NCBI RefSeq assembly: GCF_000235605.1
Contig: NC_016584.1
Span: forward strand, 3,274,001-3,338,000
Source of the DNA: Desulfosporosinus orientis DSM 765
Lineage (GTDB): Bacteria; Bacillota; Desulfitobacteriia; Desulfitobacteriales; Desulfitobacteriaceae
DNA length: 64,000 nt
Reading direction: 5' to 3'
The translations under genes and the position numbers were made by a program. Below, piece after piece: positions 17,174 to 24,499 of this stretch. The notes under the pieces were generated by a model. The model did not search any database. It was not told the DNA's origin and worked only from the letters and a program-made list of their open reading frames with translations. How positions within the stretch are numbered: the first letter of the stretch is position 1; every line of letters begins with the position of its first letter.

Positions 17174-18154
17174 CTAAGCACCAAATAACCTGCCGGGATT
17201 ATCAATAAGTAGTGTTTCAAGTTGTTCATCCGTGATTCCCGCATCCTTGAGCATGGGAATGATATCCTCAAAAATATGGGTAGGATGCCATTGGGCTAAT
17301 AACTGCTGGACTGCCGGCGGCAGAACAAGGGGCCTGCCCAACCAAACGTTAACTGAGTCCTGGGAAATAAAGAGTTGTTTCTCGAAGCCTAGATCAATAA
17401 GATTCGCCAACACTTCTACTCGCTTGGAATCAAAAGGCGCTCCCACGATTCCTTCCAGACCAAAACGATCGAATCCAACATTGGCCCCTAGTTTTAAGAC
17501 ACGAGCATGATCTTCCAGTTTGGTATTGCCGCACATATGCCCTATCAGGACGCGGCTGGGATCGACGCCCAGTGAAATCAGCAGCTCGGCTTGCTCTTCC
17601 CCCATGGTTCCTTCCTGGGTATGAGTAATGATGCTTACTCCCGTTTCTTTATGAGCCCGGGCTGCAGCTCGAAAAAACATCGTTTCATATTGAGTTATCA
17701 CATCTTTACTGGAAGCAAGCTTAATAGCGCCCGCTTTCACCCCTGTTTTGCCGATCCCTTGAGTGATTTCATGAATATACATTTCATAGATCTCAGTCTC
17801 CCCATCCCCCATACCCGCTCTAAATTTAAAGTAAGCCGGGGCAGACTCTCCTTCATAATAATAGCCCGTCGAACAAATAATCTGTAATCCGGTCCTTTCG
17901 GATATTTCCTTTAATAATTCCGGATTTCTGCCGCACTCGTTGGCTGTGGCATCCACGACAGTCTTCACTCCGTAATTCTGCAGCTTTTTCGCAGTCTCAA
18001 TACCTGCCTGCAGGGCAGCATCCCGGTCAAATCCGCCCAAGGTACTGTCCCCTTCAAACCCTGGATAACCAAAAACAAAGTGTTCATGAACTAAAGTCTT
18101 TCCCAGCTCACCCGCAGTAATAGGGCCTAATACCGTATTCACAGTTGCCGTCAC
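17174..18154 (-). CDS. Phosphotriesterase-family metal-dependent hydrolase (lactonase-like)
   Basis: A 326-residue amidohydrolase-fold enzyme of the PTE/PLL family. The full binuclear metal site is visible: H23 and H25 (TLVHEHFVFG), the carboxylatable Lys K145 (GAIKLASS), H178 (IITHTQEG), H206 (LIGHMCGN) and D266 (FISQDSVN). Such enzymes hydrolyse lactones or phosphotriesters; the natural substrate cannot be read from sequence. GTG 18154 starts 20 bases after the stop of the acyl-CoA ligase gene and has GGGGAGGGG upstream, so the two are co-transcribed. That suggests ring opening of a lactone-type compound linked to CoA activation (inference). Confidence 0.87.
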   Translation of the reverse strand: MTATVNTVLGPITAGELGKTLVHEHFVFGYPGFEGDSTLGGFDRDAALQAGIETAKKLQNYGVKTVVDATANECGRNPELLKEISERTGLQIICSTGYYYEGESAPAYFKFRAGMGDGETEIYEMYIHEITQGIGKTGVKAGAIKLASSKDVITQYETMFFRAAARAHKETGVSIITHTQEGTMGEEQAELLISLGVDPSRVLIGHMCGNTKLEDHARVLKLGANVGFDRFGLEGIVGAPFDSKRVEVLANLIDLGFEKQLFISQDSVNVWLGRPLVLPPAVQQLLAQWHPTHIFEDIIPMLKDAGITDEQLETLLIDNPGRLFGA

Positions 18155-18174
18155 AGTGTCCCCTCCCCTTTCAA

Positions 18175-19839
18175 TTAGCGTTGTTTTTCTTTCTCCTGTA
18201 ACTGGCGCCAGAGAACTTTGCCGCTGGCCGACATTGGCAGACTCTCGGCAAATTCCACGATTCGCGGATACTTGTAGGACGACATTTTAGTCTTAGACCA
18301 ATTAATGATCTCTTCTTCTGTCACCTTACCCCGTTCATGTTCATGCAGGACTACATAGGCTTTAACCGTTTCTCCCCGTTTGGCATCGGACACGCCGACA
18401 ACACAGGCCAGCTGAATAGACGGATGTTTAAACATCACGGACTCCACTTCTGTTGGCCATACTTTAAAGCCGGAGGCATTTATCATGCGCTTAATTCGAT
18501 CCACGATAAAGAAATAACCTTCCTCATCATATTGGCAGATATCACCGGTACGAAAAAACTCCTTTTCGTCAATGGTGATAAAAGCTTTTTGGGTTTCTTC
18601 GGGTCTTTCCCAATATTCCTTCATAACCTGTGGGCCATGGACTACCAATTCCCCTATTTCATGGGGACCCAATTCCTGAAAGGTCTTTAAGTCTATTATC
18701 CTGGCATCGACATTAAAGGATGGAATTCCTATGCATTGTAATTTAGGACGGTCCGGCGGATTAAAATGAGCTTGAGAAATCGTCTCGCTTAAGCCGTATC
18801 CTTCAATATACCGGACTCCCAACAGTTGAAACAGCCTTTCCCCCACTGCCTCTGGCAATGGTGCTCCCCCGCCGCCTACATAAGAAAGAGATTGAATATT
18901 ATAGTTGTTCAAATGGGGATTAGCCAGAAAATCCACAACCATCGTCGCTATATTGACCCAATGGGTACATTGAAAACGCTCAATTAAAGCGGCAGCCAGG
19001 TCTCTCTGCCAGCGGGTGAGCAGCACCATGGTTCCCCCTGAGAAAACCGGTGCATTCATACTATGCTGCATCCCTGTAACGTGAAATAAGGGCAAGGTGA
19101 CTAGTGAGGTGGTGTTAGCAGTCATAGATCCCCAGGCTGCCGCCCCCACGGTATTTGAATTAACCGTTCCATGAGTATGTAGACATCCTTTCGGTATTCC
19201 CGTTGTTCCGGAGGTATAAGGCAAAACGGCAGTATCATCGGCTGTAACTATCAGCTCGCCGGGCTTTAAGCCTGCAGATATTGCTTCTTGCCAATCAATC
19301 GCATCCTCATCTGGAAAGCCTTGACGAGGCTTCCATACTTCCTCAGGAATCTCTGAATCAAACTGAGGAGAAGCATATTCGCTGTAAGCAGCGGTGATAA
19401 CATACTGCAGGGATGTACCCTTCTGCAGGGGGGCAATGCGTTCATATAATTCCTGTCCAACGATGGCTGCCTTGGCCCGGCAGTCTTTAATATAAAACTC
19501 CAATTCACCAGTGACATTCATAGGGCTCAAGGGCACGACAACGGCATTGGCTCTCAAAACTCCGTAATAGGTAATGATGAATTGGGGTGAATTTTGCATT
19601 ATGAGCAGGACCCTGTCATTTTTTTTGATTCCCAGCCTTGTCTGCAAATAGCCGGCTAAAGCCTCGGCTTCATCCTTAAGACGACGATATGTAATTGAAC
19701 CGCCATAGTAATGAATTGCAATTTTATCAGGATACCTGCGGGCTGAAATCTCAAGGTTGTCAAACAAACTGGTTTGCGGTACAGCTAAGTCCTTCGGCAA
19801 GCGTTTCGGCCAGAATTCATAATGACGATCAATCCTCAT
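18175..19839 (-). CDS. Acyl-CoA synthetase (AMP-forming, long/medium-chain type)
   Basis: A 554-residue member of the adenylate-forming enzymes, which makes acyl-CoA from an acid, ATP and CoA. Motifs seen: the P-loop TSGTTGIPKG, YIEGYGLSET, the RTGDICQYDEEGYF hinge region and the C-terminal ASGKVLWRQL with its catalytic Lys. ATG 19839 is chosen over longer starts because GGGAG precedes it and family homology begins a few residues later (EFWPKRLPKDLAVPQTSLFD). It forms an operon with the PTE-family hydrolase downstream. Substrate chain length is not predictable. Confidence 0.88.
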   Translation of the reverse strand: MRIDRHYEFWPKRLPKDLAVPQTSLFDNLEISARRYPDKIAIHYYGGSITYRRLKDEAEALAGYLQTRLGIKKNDRVLLIMQNSPQFIITYYGVLRANAVVVPLSPMNVTGELEFYIKDCRAKAAIVGQELYERIAPLQKGTSLQYVITAAYSEYASPQFDSEIPEEVWKPRQGFPDEDAIDWQEAISAGLKPGELIVTADDTAVLPYTSGTTGIPKGCLHTHGTVNSNTVGAAAWGSMTANTTSLVTLPLFHVTGMQHSMNAPVFSGGTMVLLTRWQRDLAAALIERFQCTHWVNIATMVVDFLANPHLNNYNIQSLSYVGGGGAPLPEAVGERLFQLLGVRYIEGYGLSETISQAHFNPPDRPKLQCIGIPSFNVDARIIDLKTFQELGPHEIGELVVHGPQVMKEYWERPEETQKAFITIDEKEFFRTGDICQYDEEGYFFIVDRIKRMINASGFKVWPTEVESVMFKHPSIQLACVVGVSDAKRGETVKAYVVLHEHERGKVTEEEIINWSKTKMSSYKYPRIVEFAESLPMSASGKVLWRQLQEKEKQR

Positions 19840-19901
19840 AAATCCAACTCCCTTTTTACATTTGTGCAGGCACATAAATGTGAGCATTCTTTTATTTATA
19901 A

Positions 19902-19929
19902 AATATTCGAATAGTTCTGAAATATTCGA
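19902..19929. promoter_or_regulatory. Direct repeat AATATTCGA x2, candidate operator
   Basis: AATATTCGA occurs at 19902-19910 and 19921-19929, 19 bases apart (about two helical turns), some 65-90 bases upstream of the acyl-CoA ligase start. A regulator site is plausible but unproven. Confidence 0.3.
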
Positions 19930-19971
19930 CGGCAATTCTGCTTCACCTTCCCTATTGCAGGCTCAGCTTAA

Positions 19972-20002
19972 AATAAAAAACCGGCTGACGTTGATCAGCC
20001 GG
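19972..20002 (-). terminator. Terminator of the pspA-nfeD-flotillin operon
   Basis: CCGGCTGA (19981-19988) / TCAGCCGG (19995-20002) is followed, on the minus strand, by a run of six T and more T-rich sequence. Confidence 0.82.
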
Positions 20003-20018
20003 ATACCCGAATACTTTT

Positions 20019-21539
20019 TTATGCCTCGTGAGGATTGTCTGTAGATTCTTCGACAACCGCCTTTTCAACCGCCTTGTTTTGTTCCCCGGTCAGGTGTTTG
20101 ACCAGCTGCCCCAGATCGATTCCCGAGACACTTTTCAGCATTTCCGGAGCCGTTGCCATTAAAGACGTTACATAATTACTTACCCTGGCTGCCCCTTCCC
20201 CTTTGCCGGTATCCACAACTGTGAGTTTATCAATGGATTTCAAGGGTTCGGCAACCTTGCCGGCCAGTTCGGGCAGCATCTTAACGATAATATCCAGGAC
20301 AGCTGCCTGCCCGAATTTCTCAAAAGCTTCCGCCAGCTTTTGCTTGGCTTCGGCTTCGGCCAGACCCTTCAGCCTTACAACCTCTGCCTCAGCAGTACCT
20401 TTGGCTTTTTCAGCTTCGGCAACAGCCAGACCTTCCAGCTTTTTCTGTTCAGCATTCGCTTTAGCCTCAGCTTCAATCTTATATTTGAGGGCATCTGCCT
20501 CTCTCATCCGTTTAGCCTTATCTGCTTCAGCGGCCTGTTCCACGGCGTACCTGTCCGCATCAGCTTTTTTCTTAACCTCAGCGTCATATTGTTTCTCACG
20601 GCGGAGGATTTCTTTTTCTTCGAGTTCAATCTCTTTTTCTTTCTTAACAATGGAGACCTTCATTTGTTCTTCCGTTACCTGCTGCTGGGAACGGGCTTCC
20701 TGAATATGATAAGCCTGATCAGCTTCAGCCTTGGCAGTATCCTGATCTTTTTTAAAGGAGGCCACTTTAAGCTCTTTTTCCTTGGTTGCTTCAGCAATAT
20801 TCGTATCTCTGAGCAACTCTGCCTTTTGTCCCTCTTCATGAGCTTTCGCCTTCTGAATGCGGGCATCACGAACGGCTTCTGCTTCCGCAACTTCCGCATC
20901 CCTTTTCACAGCGGCAATCCTGGGTTTACCTAAGGCCTCTAAATAGCCGTTTTTATCACGAATGTCTTTAATGGTAAAAGAAACAATCTGCAGTCCCATT
21001 TTCTTCAGGTCTTTAGCGGCAACCCCTTGGACCTCCTGGGCAAATTTATCCCGGTTGCGGTAGACTTCTTCCACGGTCATGGTCCCCAGTATGGCTCTTA
21101 AATGGCCTTCGAGAACTTCCTGAGCCTCTTGCTGCAGGGATTCTGTGGGTTTGCCCATAAATTGTTCTGCTGCGGTGGCAATATCTTCAACTGAACTGCC
21201 GATTTTAATGATAGCCACCCCATCAGCCATAACCGGAACGCCCTGCTCCGTATAGACCTCAGGTGTTGTTACATCCAGTTTATGGGACAAGAGAGAAAGG
21301 AACTCTGCTTGCTGAAAAATTGGCAGAATGAAAGCTCCGCCGCCGCGAACGATTTTAATGCGGCGATTTGACTCGTCAGTATGAACATTTTTGCTGCCCA
21401 AATAGGACCCCGTCACAATCATGGCTTCATCCGGTCCCACCGTCTTATATCTGGCCCAAAACGCTAAGCCCAGTACAATAATCACCCCAATAACCATGGT
21501 GGGTATGGCCAGTATATCCAATCCTAAAAATCCAAGCAT
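20019..21539 (-). CDS. floT: Flotillin-like membrane scaffold protein
   Basis: A 506-residue flotillin (YuaG/FloT type). It has one N-terminal membrane segment (about 10-30, IPTMVIGVIIVLGLAFWA), an SPFH/band-7 domain (about 35-220) and a long Ala/Glu/Lys coiled coil (about 220-430) with many EAEA repeats. Flotillins organise fluid or ordered membrane patches and support protein complexes under envelope stress. ATG 21539 sits behind GGGGGAG; the preceding TTG is less likely. It follows an NfeD gene by 17 bases, the usual NfeD-flotillin pairing, and is third in an operon led by pspA. Confidence 0.93.
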   Translation of the reverse strand: MLGFLGLDILAIPTMVIGVIIVLGLAFWARYKTVGPDEAMIVTGSYLGSKNVHTDESNRRIKIVRGGGAFILPIFQQAEFLSLLSHKLDVTTPEVYTEQGVPVMADGVAIIKIGSSVEDIATAAEQFMGKPTESLQQEAQEVLEGHLRAILGTMTVEEVYRNRDKFAQEVQGVAAKDLKKMGLQIVSFTIKDIRDKNGYLEALGKPRIAAVKRDAEVAEAEAVRDARIQKAKAHEEGQKAELLRDTNIAEATKEKELKVASFKKDQDTAKAEADQAYHIQEARSQQQVTEEQMKVSIVKKEKEIELEEKEILRREKQYDAEVKKKADADRYAVEQAAEADKAKRMREADALKYKIEAEAKANAEQKKLEGLAVAEAEKAKGTAEAEVVRLKGLAEAEAKQKLAEAFEKFGQAAVLDIIVKMLPELAGKVAEPLKSIDKLTVVDTGKGEGAARVSNYVTSLMATAPEMLKSVSGIDLGQLVKHLTGEQNKAVEKAVVEESTDNPHEA

Positions 21540-21556
21540 CAATAACTCCCCCTTAT

Positions 21557-22084
21557 TTATGATTCATACGGAAATACGTAAAGCACTCCTTCTTTAGCTT
21601 CCCCAACCACAACACGAGTTCCGGCCGGGATTTCCACTTTCTCAAGATTGGCAGCAATCTGATTGGTATTGCCGGCGCCGACCTTGATCACCACTTCTCC
21701 ATAACCGTCTATGGGAATAGGTACCGATACTTCACCAATCTTGCCTACCAAATCCTTGAGTGAAAAACCGGTGGAGTTTTCACTGTTCTTCATAGGTTTC
21801 ACATACGCGAAATATAGCAATATAGATAATATGATAGAAATCATCAGGGACAGTACCGCAATCTTGAGAGGGTCCAGGTTTGTATGTTGATTAAACATGA
21901 TCCCTGAGCCTCCAAAGATGGTAAGTCCCCCAACCAGTACCATTGGCTGCAGAAAATCCAGGTGATCCATGGAGAGGGAATCAAAAATGCCGCCGAATAT
22001 ATCACCCAGAATATCCCCAAAGACTAAGGTTACCAGAGCAAACAGCACCCCACCACTAAAACATATCCAATAGATATTCAGCAT
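21557..22084 (-). CDS. NfeD-like membrane protein (YuaF type)
   Basis: A 175-residue partner of flotillin. It has hydrophobic segments at about 4-22, 45-62 and 72-92, followed by a soluble OB-fold domain (about 105-175) with LVGKIGEVSVPIPIDGYGEV and GTRVVVGEAKEGVLYVFP. The OB domain is typical of NfeD proteins, which lie beside SPFH proteins in most bacteria. ATG 22084 is chosen because GGAGGGG precedes it; the longer frame to 22099 lacks an RBS. It lies between pspA and floT with short gaps, so the three should act together on membrane integrity. Confidence 0.88.
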   Translation of the reverse strand: MLNIYWICFSGGVLFALVTLVFGDILGDIFGGIFDSLSMDHLDFLQPMVLVGGLTIFGGSGIMFNQHTNLDPLKIAVLSLMISIILSILLYFAYVKPMKNSENSTGFSLKDLVGKIGEVSVPIPIDGYGEVVIKVGAGNTNQIAANLEKVEIPAGTRVVVGEAKEGVLYVFPYES

Positions 22085-22123
22085 TGATATCCCCTCCACG
22101 GTGATATACGGCCAAGGCCAGGT

Positions 22124-22801
22124 TTACTCAAAGGCTTTGGTTAGTGATTTTTTTAATTTAGCAAGTTCTAAGTCTATTTCATCATCTTGATAGCCTAGGG
22201 CCTCTAGTTCCTGGTCAAGACTTTTCTCTTTTCCGGATAATTCTCTGGCCACTTGGGCTTCAGCTTCTAAATGCAAAACTTTCTCTTCCATACGTTCAAA
22301 ATTTCGCCGGGCGCTGTCGGGCTTTAACCCATTGGCAAATCCGTAAATCTCCTTTTGAGCTTTGGCGGACTGGACTCTTGCTGACAAGGTGTCACGCTTC
22401 AGCCGCAATTTCTCGTATTCCTTTTTCATTTCCTGTAATTCTGTCCGTAATTCTTCAACCATAACGTTACAGTTGTCAAACTGCTGATGGTAATCGTCTG
22501 CTTTAGCTTTTTGAATTCGTTTGTCTTCCAGGGCTTTGCGGGCTAAGTCTTCACGTTCTCTTTTCAAGGCTTCCAAGGCCTGGGCTTCTCGCTTCTCGGC
22601 CGCTGCCAGGGCATCCTTCAATTGAGCTTTGAACTTCCAGGCCACAGCCAGCTGCCGGGCCACTGCAGATTCTGCATCGGCAATATCCTCTTCCATGTCC
22701 CGCAAGTACTGATCAAGGAGTTTTTCCGGATCCTCTGCTTTATCCAGCAAAGCGTTTAGATTAGCCCTAATGTTGTCACTGACTCTTTTAAATAACCCCA
22801 T
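22124..22801 (-). CDS. pspA: PspA/IM30 family membrane-stress protein
   Basis: A 225-residue, almost wholly helical PspA/Vipp1/LiaH-family protein. The N-terminus MGLFKRVSDNIRANLNALLD and KAEDPEKLLDQYLRDMEEDI are diagnostic, followed by long coiled coils. PspA-type proteins assemble on the cytoplasmic face of the membrane and limit proton leakage (an ESCRT-III-like fold). It is first gene of an operon with nfeD and flotillin and divergent from the DUF1836 gene; the shared intergenic region contains repeated ACTAC/GTAGT motifs. Confidence 0.93.
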   Translation of the reverse strand: MGLFKRVSDNIRANLNALLDKAEDPEKLLDQYLRDMEEDIADAESAVARQLAVAWKFKAQLKDALAAAEKREAQALEALKREREDLARKALEDKRIQKAKADDYHQQFDNCNVMVEELRTELQEMKKEYEKLRLKRDTLSARVQSAKAQKEIYGFANGLKPDSARRNFERMEEKVLHLEAEAQVARELSGKEKSLDQELEALGYQDDEIDLELAKLKKSLTKAFE

Positions 22802-22936
22802 ACTCTTTCACACTCCTTAGGAAATTAATTTGGGCTAAACAGCTATGTACCCTCCTTTCCTATGCCTTTGTTGTATTGATCTTTACACCTATAATATATC
22901 CTGTATTTACAATTACCTCAACACGTTGTTTTGGTT

Positions 22937-23015
22937 ACTACGTAATGTGTAGTCTGATTATGCCATCGTTTACTACGTTTATCTCGATATTTCACGACGT
23001 AGCTTCAAATACTAC
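22937..23015. promoter_or_regulatory. Cluster of ACTAC/GTAGT half-sites between pspA and DUF1836
   Basis: ACTAC at 22937-22941 with GTAGT at 22949-22953, ACTAC at 22972-22976, CGTAG at 22998-23002 and ACTAC at 23011-23015. Five related pentamers in 80 bases, two of them as inverted pairs, suggest an operator array. Inference. Confidence 0.4.
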
Positions 23016-23034
23016 ATGTTGAGTATAAAACAGT

Positions 23035-23063
23035 TTGCTTAGAAGTAAGCAATGCTATATAAT
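23035..23063 (+). promoter_or_regulatory. Promoter of the DUF1836 gene with overlapping palindrome
   Basis: A TATAAT -10 lies at 23058-23063. At the -35 distance sits TTGCTT (23035-23040), the left arm of the perfect palindrome TTGCTT-AGAAGT-AAGCAA (23035-23052). A palindrome across the promoter suggests repression, perhaps autoregulation. Confidence 0.5.
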
Positions 23064-23083
23064 AGAGACGAGGTGACTGAGCA

Positions 23084-23683
23084 ATGGCATTAAATGAAAT
23101 GGATCTTAAACAATTAGTGGATGAACTCTCTCTGACTCAGGATATTAGTCTCGCTGAGATTCCCGACATTGACTTGTATATGGAACAACTGACCTCATTC
23201 ATGGACAACCGGCTCGGAACTCATAAACGGGATGAGCAAGATAAGATCCTTACCAAAACCATGATCAATAATTATACAAAAGCCGGACTTGTCATGCCCC
23301 CCATTAACAAAAAGTACAATCAACGACATGTGATTCTTTTAATCCTTATCTACTATCTAAAAAACATCCTATCCATTAACGACATTAAAAGTCTCTTCGA
23401 ACCGGTTCTTAACAATATCTCTACCCCTGAGGATGATTTAATTTCCCTGGAGGATATTTATTCAACCTTCCTGGAAGTTAAAAACATTGAGCTGGCTTCC
23501 TTCTATGAAAACATGATCGAAAAATCAAATATGATCAAAGAAAAGACAGATCTCATCGATAAAGACGGCAAACATACAGCTGAATTATTTCTCATCGTTA
23601 TCATGTTAGTGGCCCAGGCAAATGCCCATAAAAAATTAGCAGAAAAGATCATCGACAACTATTTCAGCAAAGAACCCAGTTGA
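23084..23683 (+). CDS. DUF1836 domain protein, putative regulator
   Basis: A 199-residue protein. The DUF1836 block includes LTKTMINNYTKAGLVMPP and KYNQRHVILLILIYYLKNIL, which looks like the start of a MerR-like winged helix (a helix-turn-helix with a promoter-binding wing). The C-terminal half is helical. DUF1836 proteins are common in Firmicutes and thought to be regulators, though not well studied. ATG 23084 follows GAGGTGA. It is divergent from pspA across the ACTAC-repeat region, so it is the natural candidate to control that operon (inference). Confidence 0.8.
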   Translation: MALNEMDLKQLVDELSLTQDISLAEIPDIDLYMEQLTSFMDNRLGTHKRDEQDKILTKTMINNYTKAGLVMPPINKKYNQRHVILLILIYYLKNILSINDIKSLFEPVLNNISTPEDDLISLEDIYSTFLEVKNIELASFYENMIEKSNMIKEKTDLIDKDGKHTAELFLIVIMLVAQANAHKKLAEKIIDNYFSKEPS

Positions 23684-23738
23684 TTCTAATTTACTCATCC
23701 CTAGGTTAAAGGATTACTACAACCAAAAACATCAATAA

Positions 23739-23768
23739 GCTCAGAGTTACCCTACTCTGGGCTTTTTT
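23739..23768 (+). terminator. Terminator of the DUF1836 gene
   Basis: GCTCAGAGT (23739-23747) pairs with ACTCTGGGC (23754-23762, one wobble), then six T. Confidence 0.82.
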
Positions 23769-24374
23769 GTCAGTTCTTTAAGCTATAAGCGGTAGTGCTC
23801 TGAAAGAGACTTAAGATAGCTCACCCTACACTTCTAATTTCCAATATTCAGAATGTATATTTAATTTAAACTTTGTTTTCAAACTCTAAAAACATAATTA
23901 AAGATGTATCAGTATTTACTGAATTATCTACACATTTTACCATCTTTAGATAATTTTCGCGCTTTATTATTAGAAAATTCTACTCAAACACCTGTCCTTT
24001 CAAATATTTTATTGCATTTTGCTATAAGCAGATTATATCATTAATTTCTTTATATTTCTATATATTCTAGTTCATGGATATCATCCGGGAGTACAATACA
24101 TAAATTTATTGGAATCTTTTAACTTTCTTTGAATAAAGATATAAAAATTTGTCATTTTGGTGAAAAGCATCCATATAGTATCTTAATATCAGAGATGTTG
24201 ACATAATACGACCAACAATGTTAGTCTTTGTCTATAAGAAAAACGGAGAGTATTATTAATAATATTAAAAAACGAGTTAAAAACTCGGATTTTTATTAGA
24301 GATACAAGTTACTATTTTCACTAATATTCCAATATTTATTGAAAATTTAAAATTCATTATAGGAGGATAAATTC
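23769..24374. other. AT-rich intergenic region
   Basis: About 600 bases with no supported gene. The only structure noted is a small terminator-like hairpin CGAGTT (24273-24278) / AACTCG (24282-24287) followed by GATTTTTATT, about 80 bases before a short ORF. It may be an attenuator in the leader of the ETF-oxidoreductase-like gene or the end of an unrecognised small transcript. Confidence 0.4.
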
Positions 24375-24437
24375 ATGTCATTATTTTTAAAGTCTAACAC
24401 CCGGTTCTTATTTTTTTGGGTTTCAAAAACTTCTTGA
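24375..24437 (+). other. Twenty-codon leader ORF with perfect RBS
   Basis: ATG 24375 follows AGGAGGATAAATTC, an ideal Shine-Dalgarno with good spacing, and encodes MSLFLKSNTRFLFFWVSKTS. It ends 62 bases before the start of the large iron-sulfur protein. Its hydrophobic, Phe-rich composition could be a tiny membrane peptide, a leader peptide or a deletion scar of a former gene. Confidence 0.4.
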
Positions 24438-24499
24438 GCGACGGGATCTCGTTACCATTATTTAGATATTAGAAATCATTATTAAATGGAGGGGTTTAA

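Noticed and set aside
20340-20933. Plus-strand 197-residue Phe/Leu/Ser-rich frame
   Set aside because: Antisense to the flotillin coiled coil; its composition follows from the EAEA repeats and it has no RBS.
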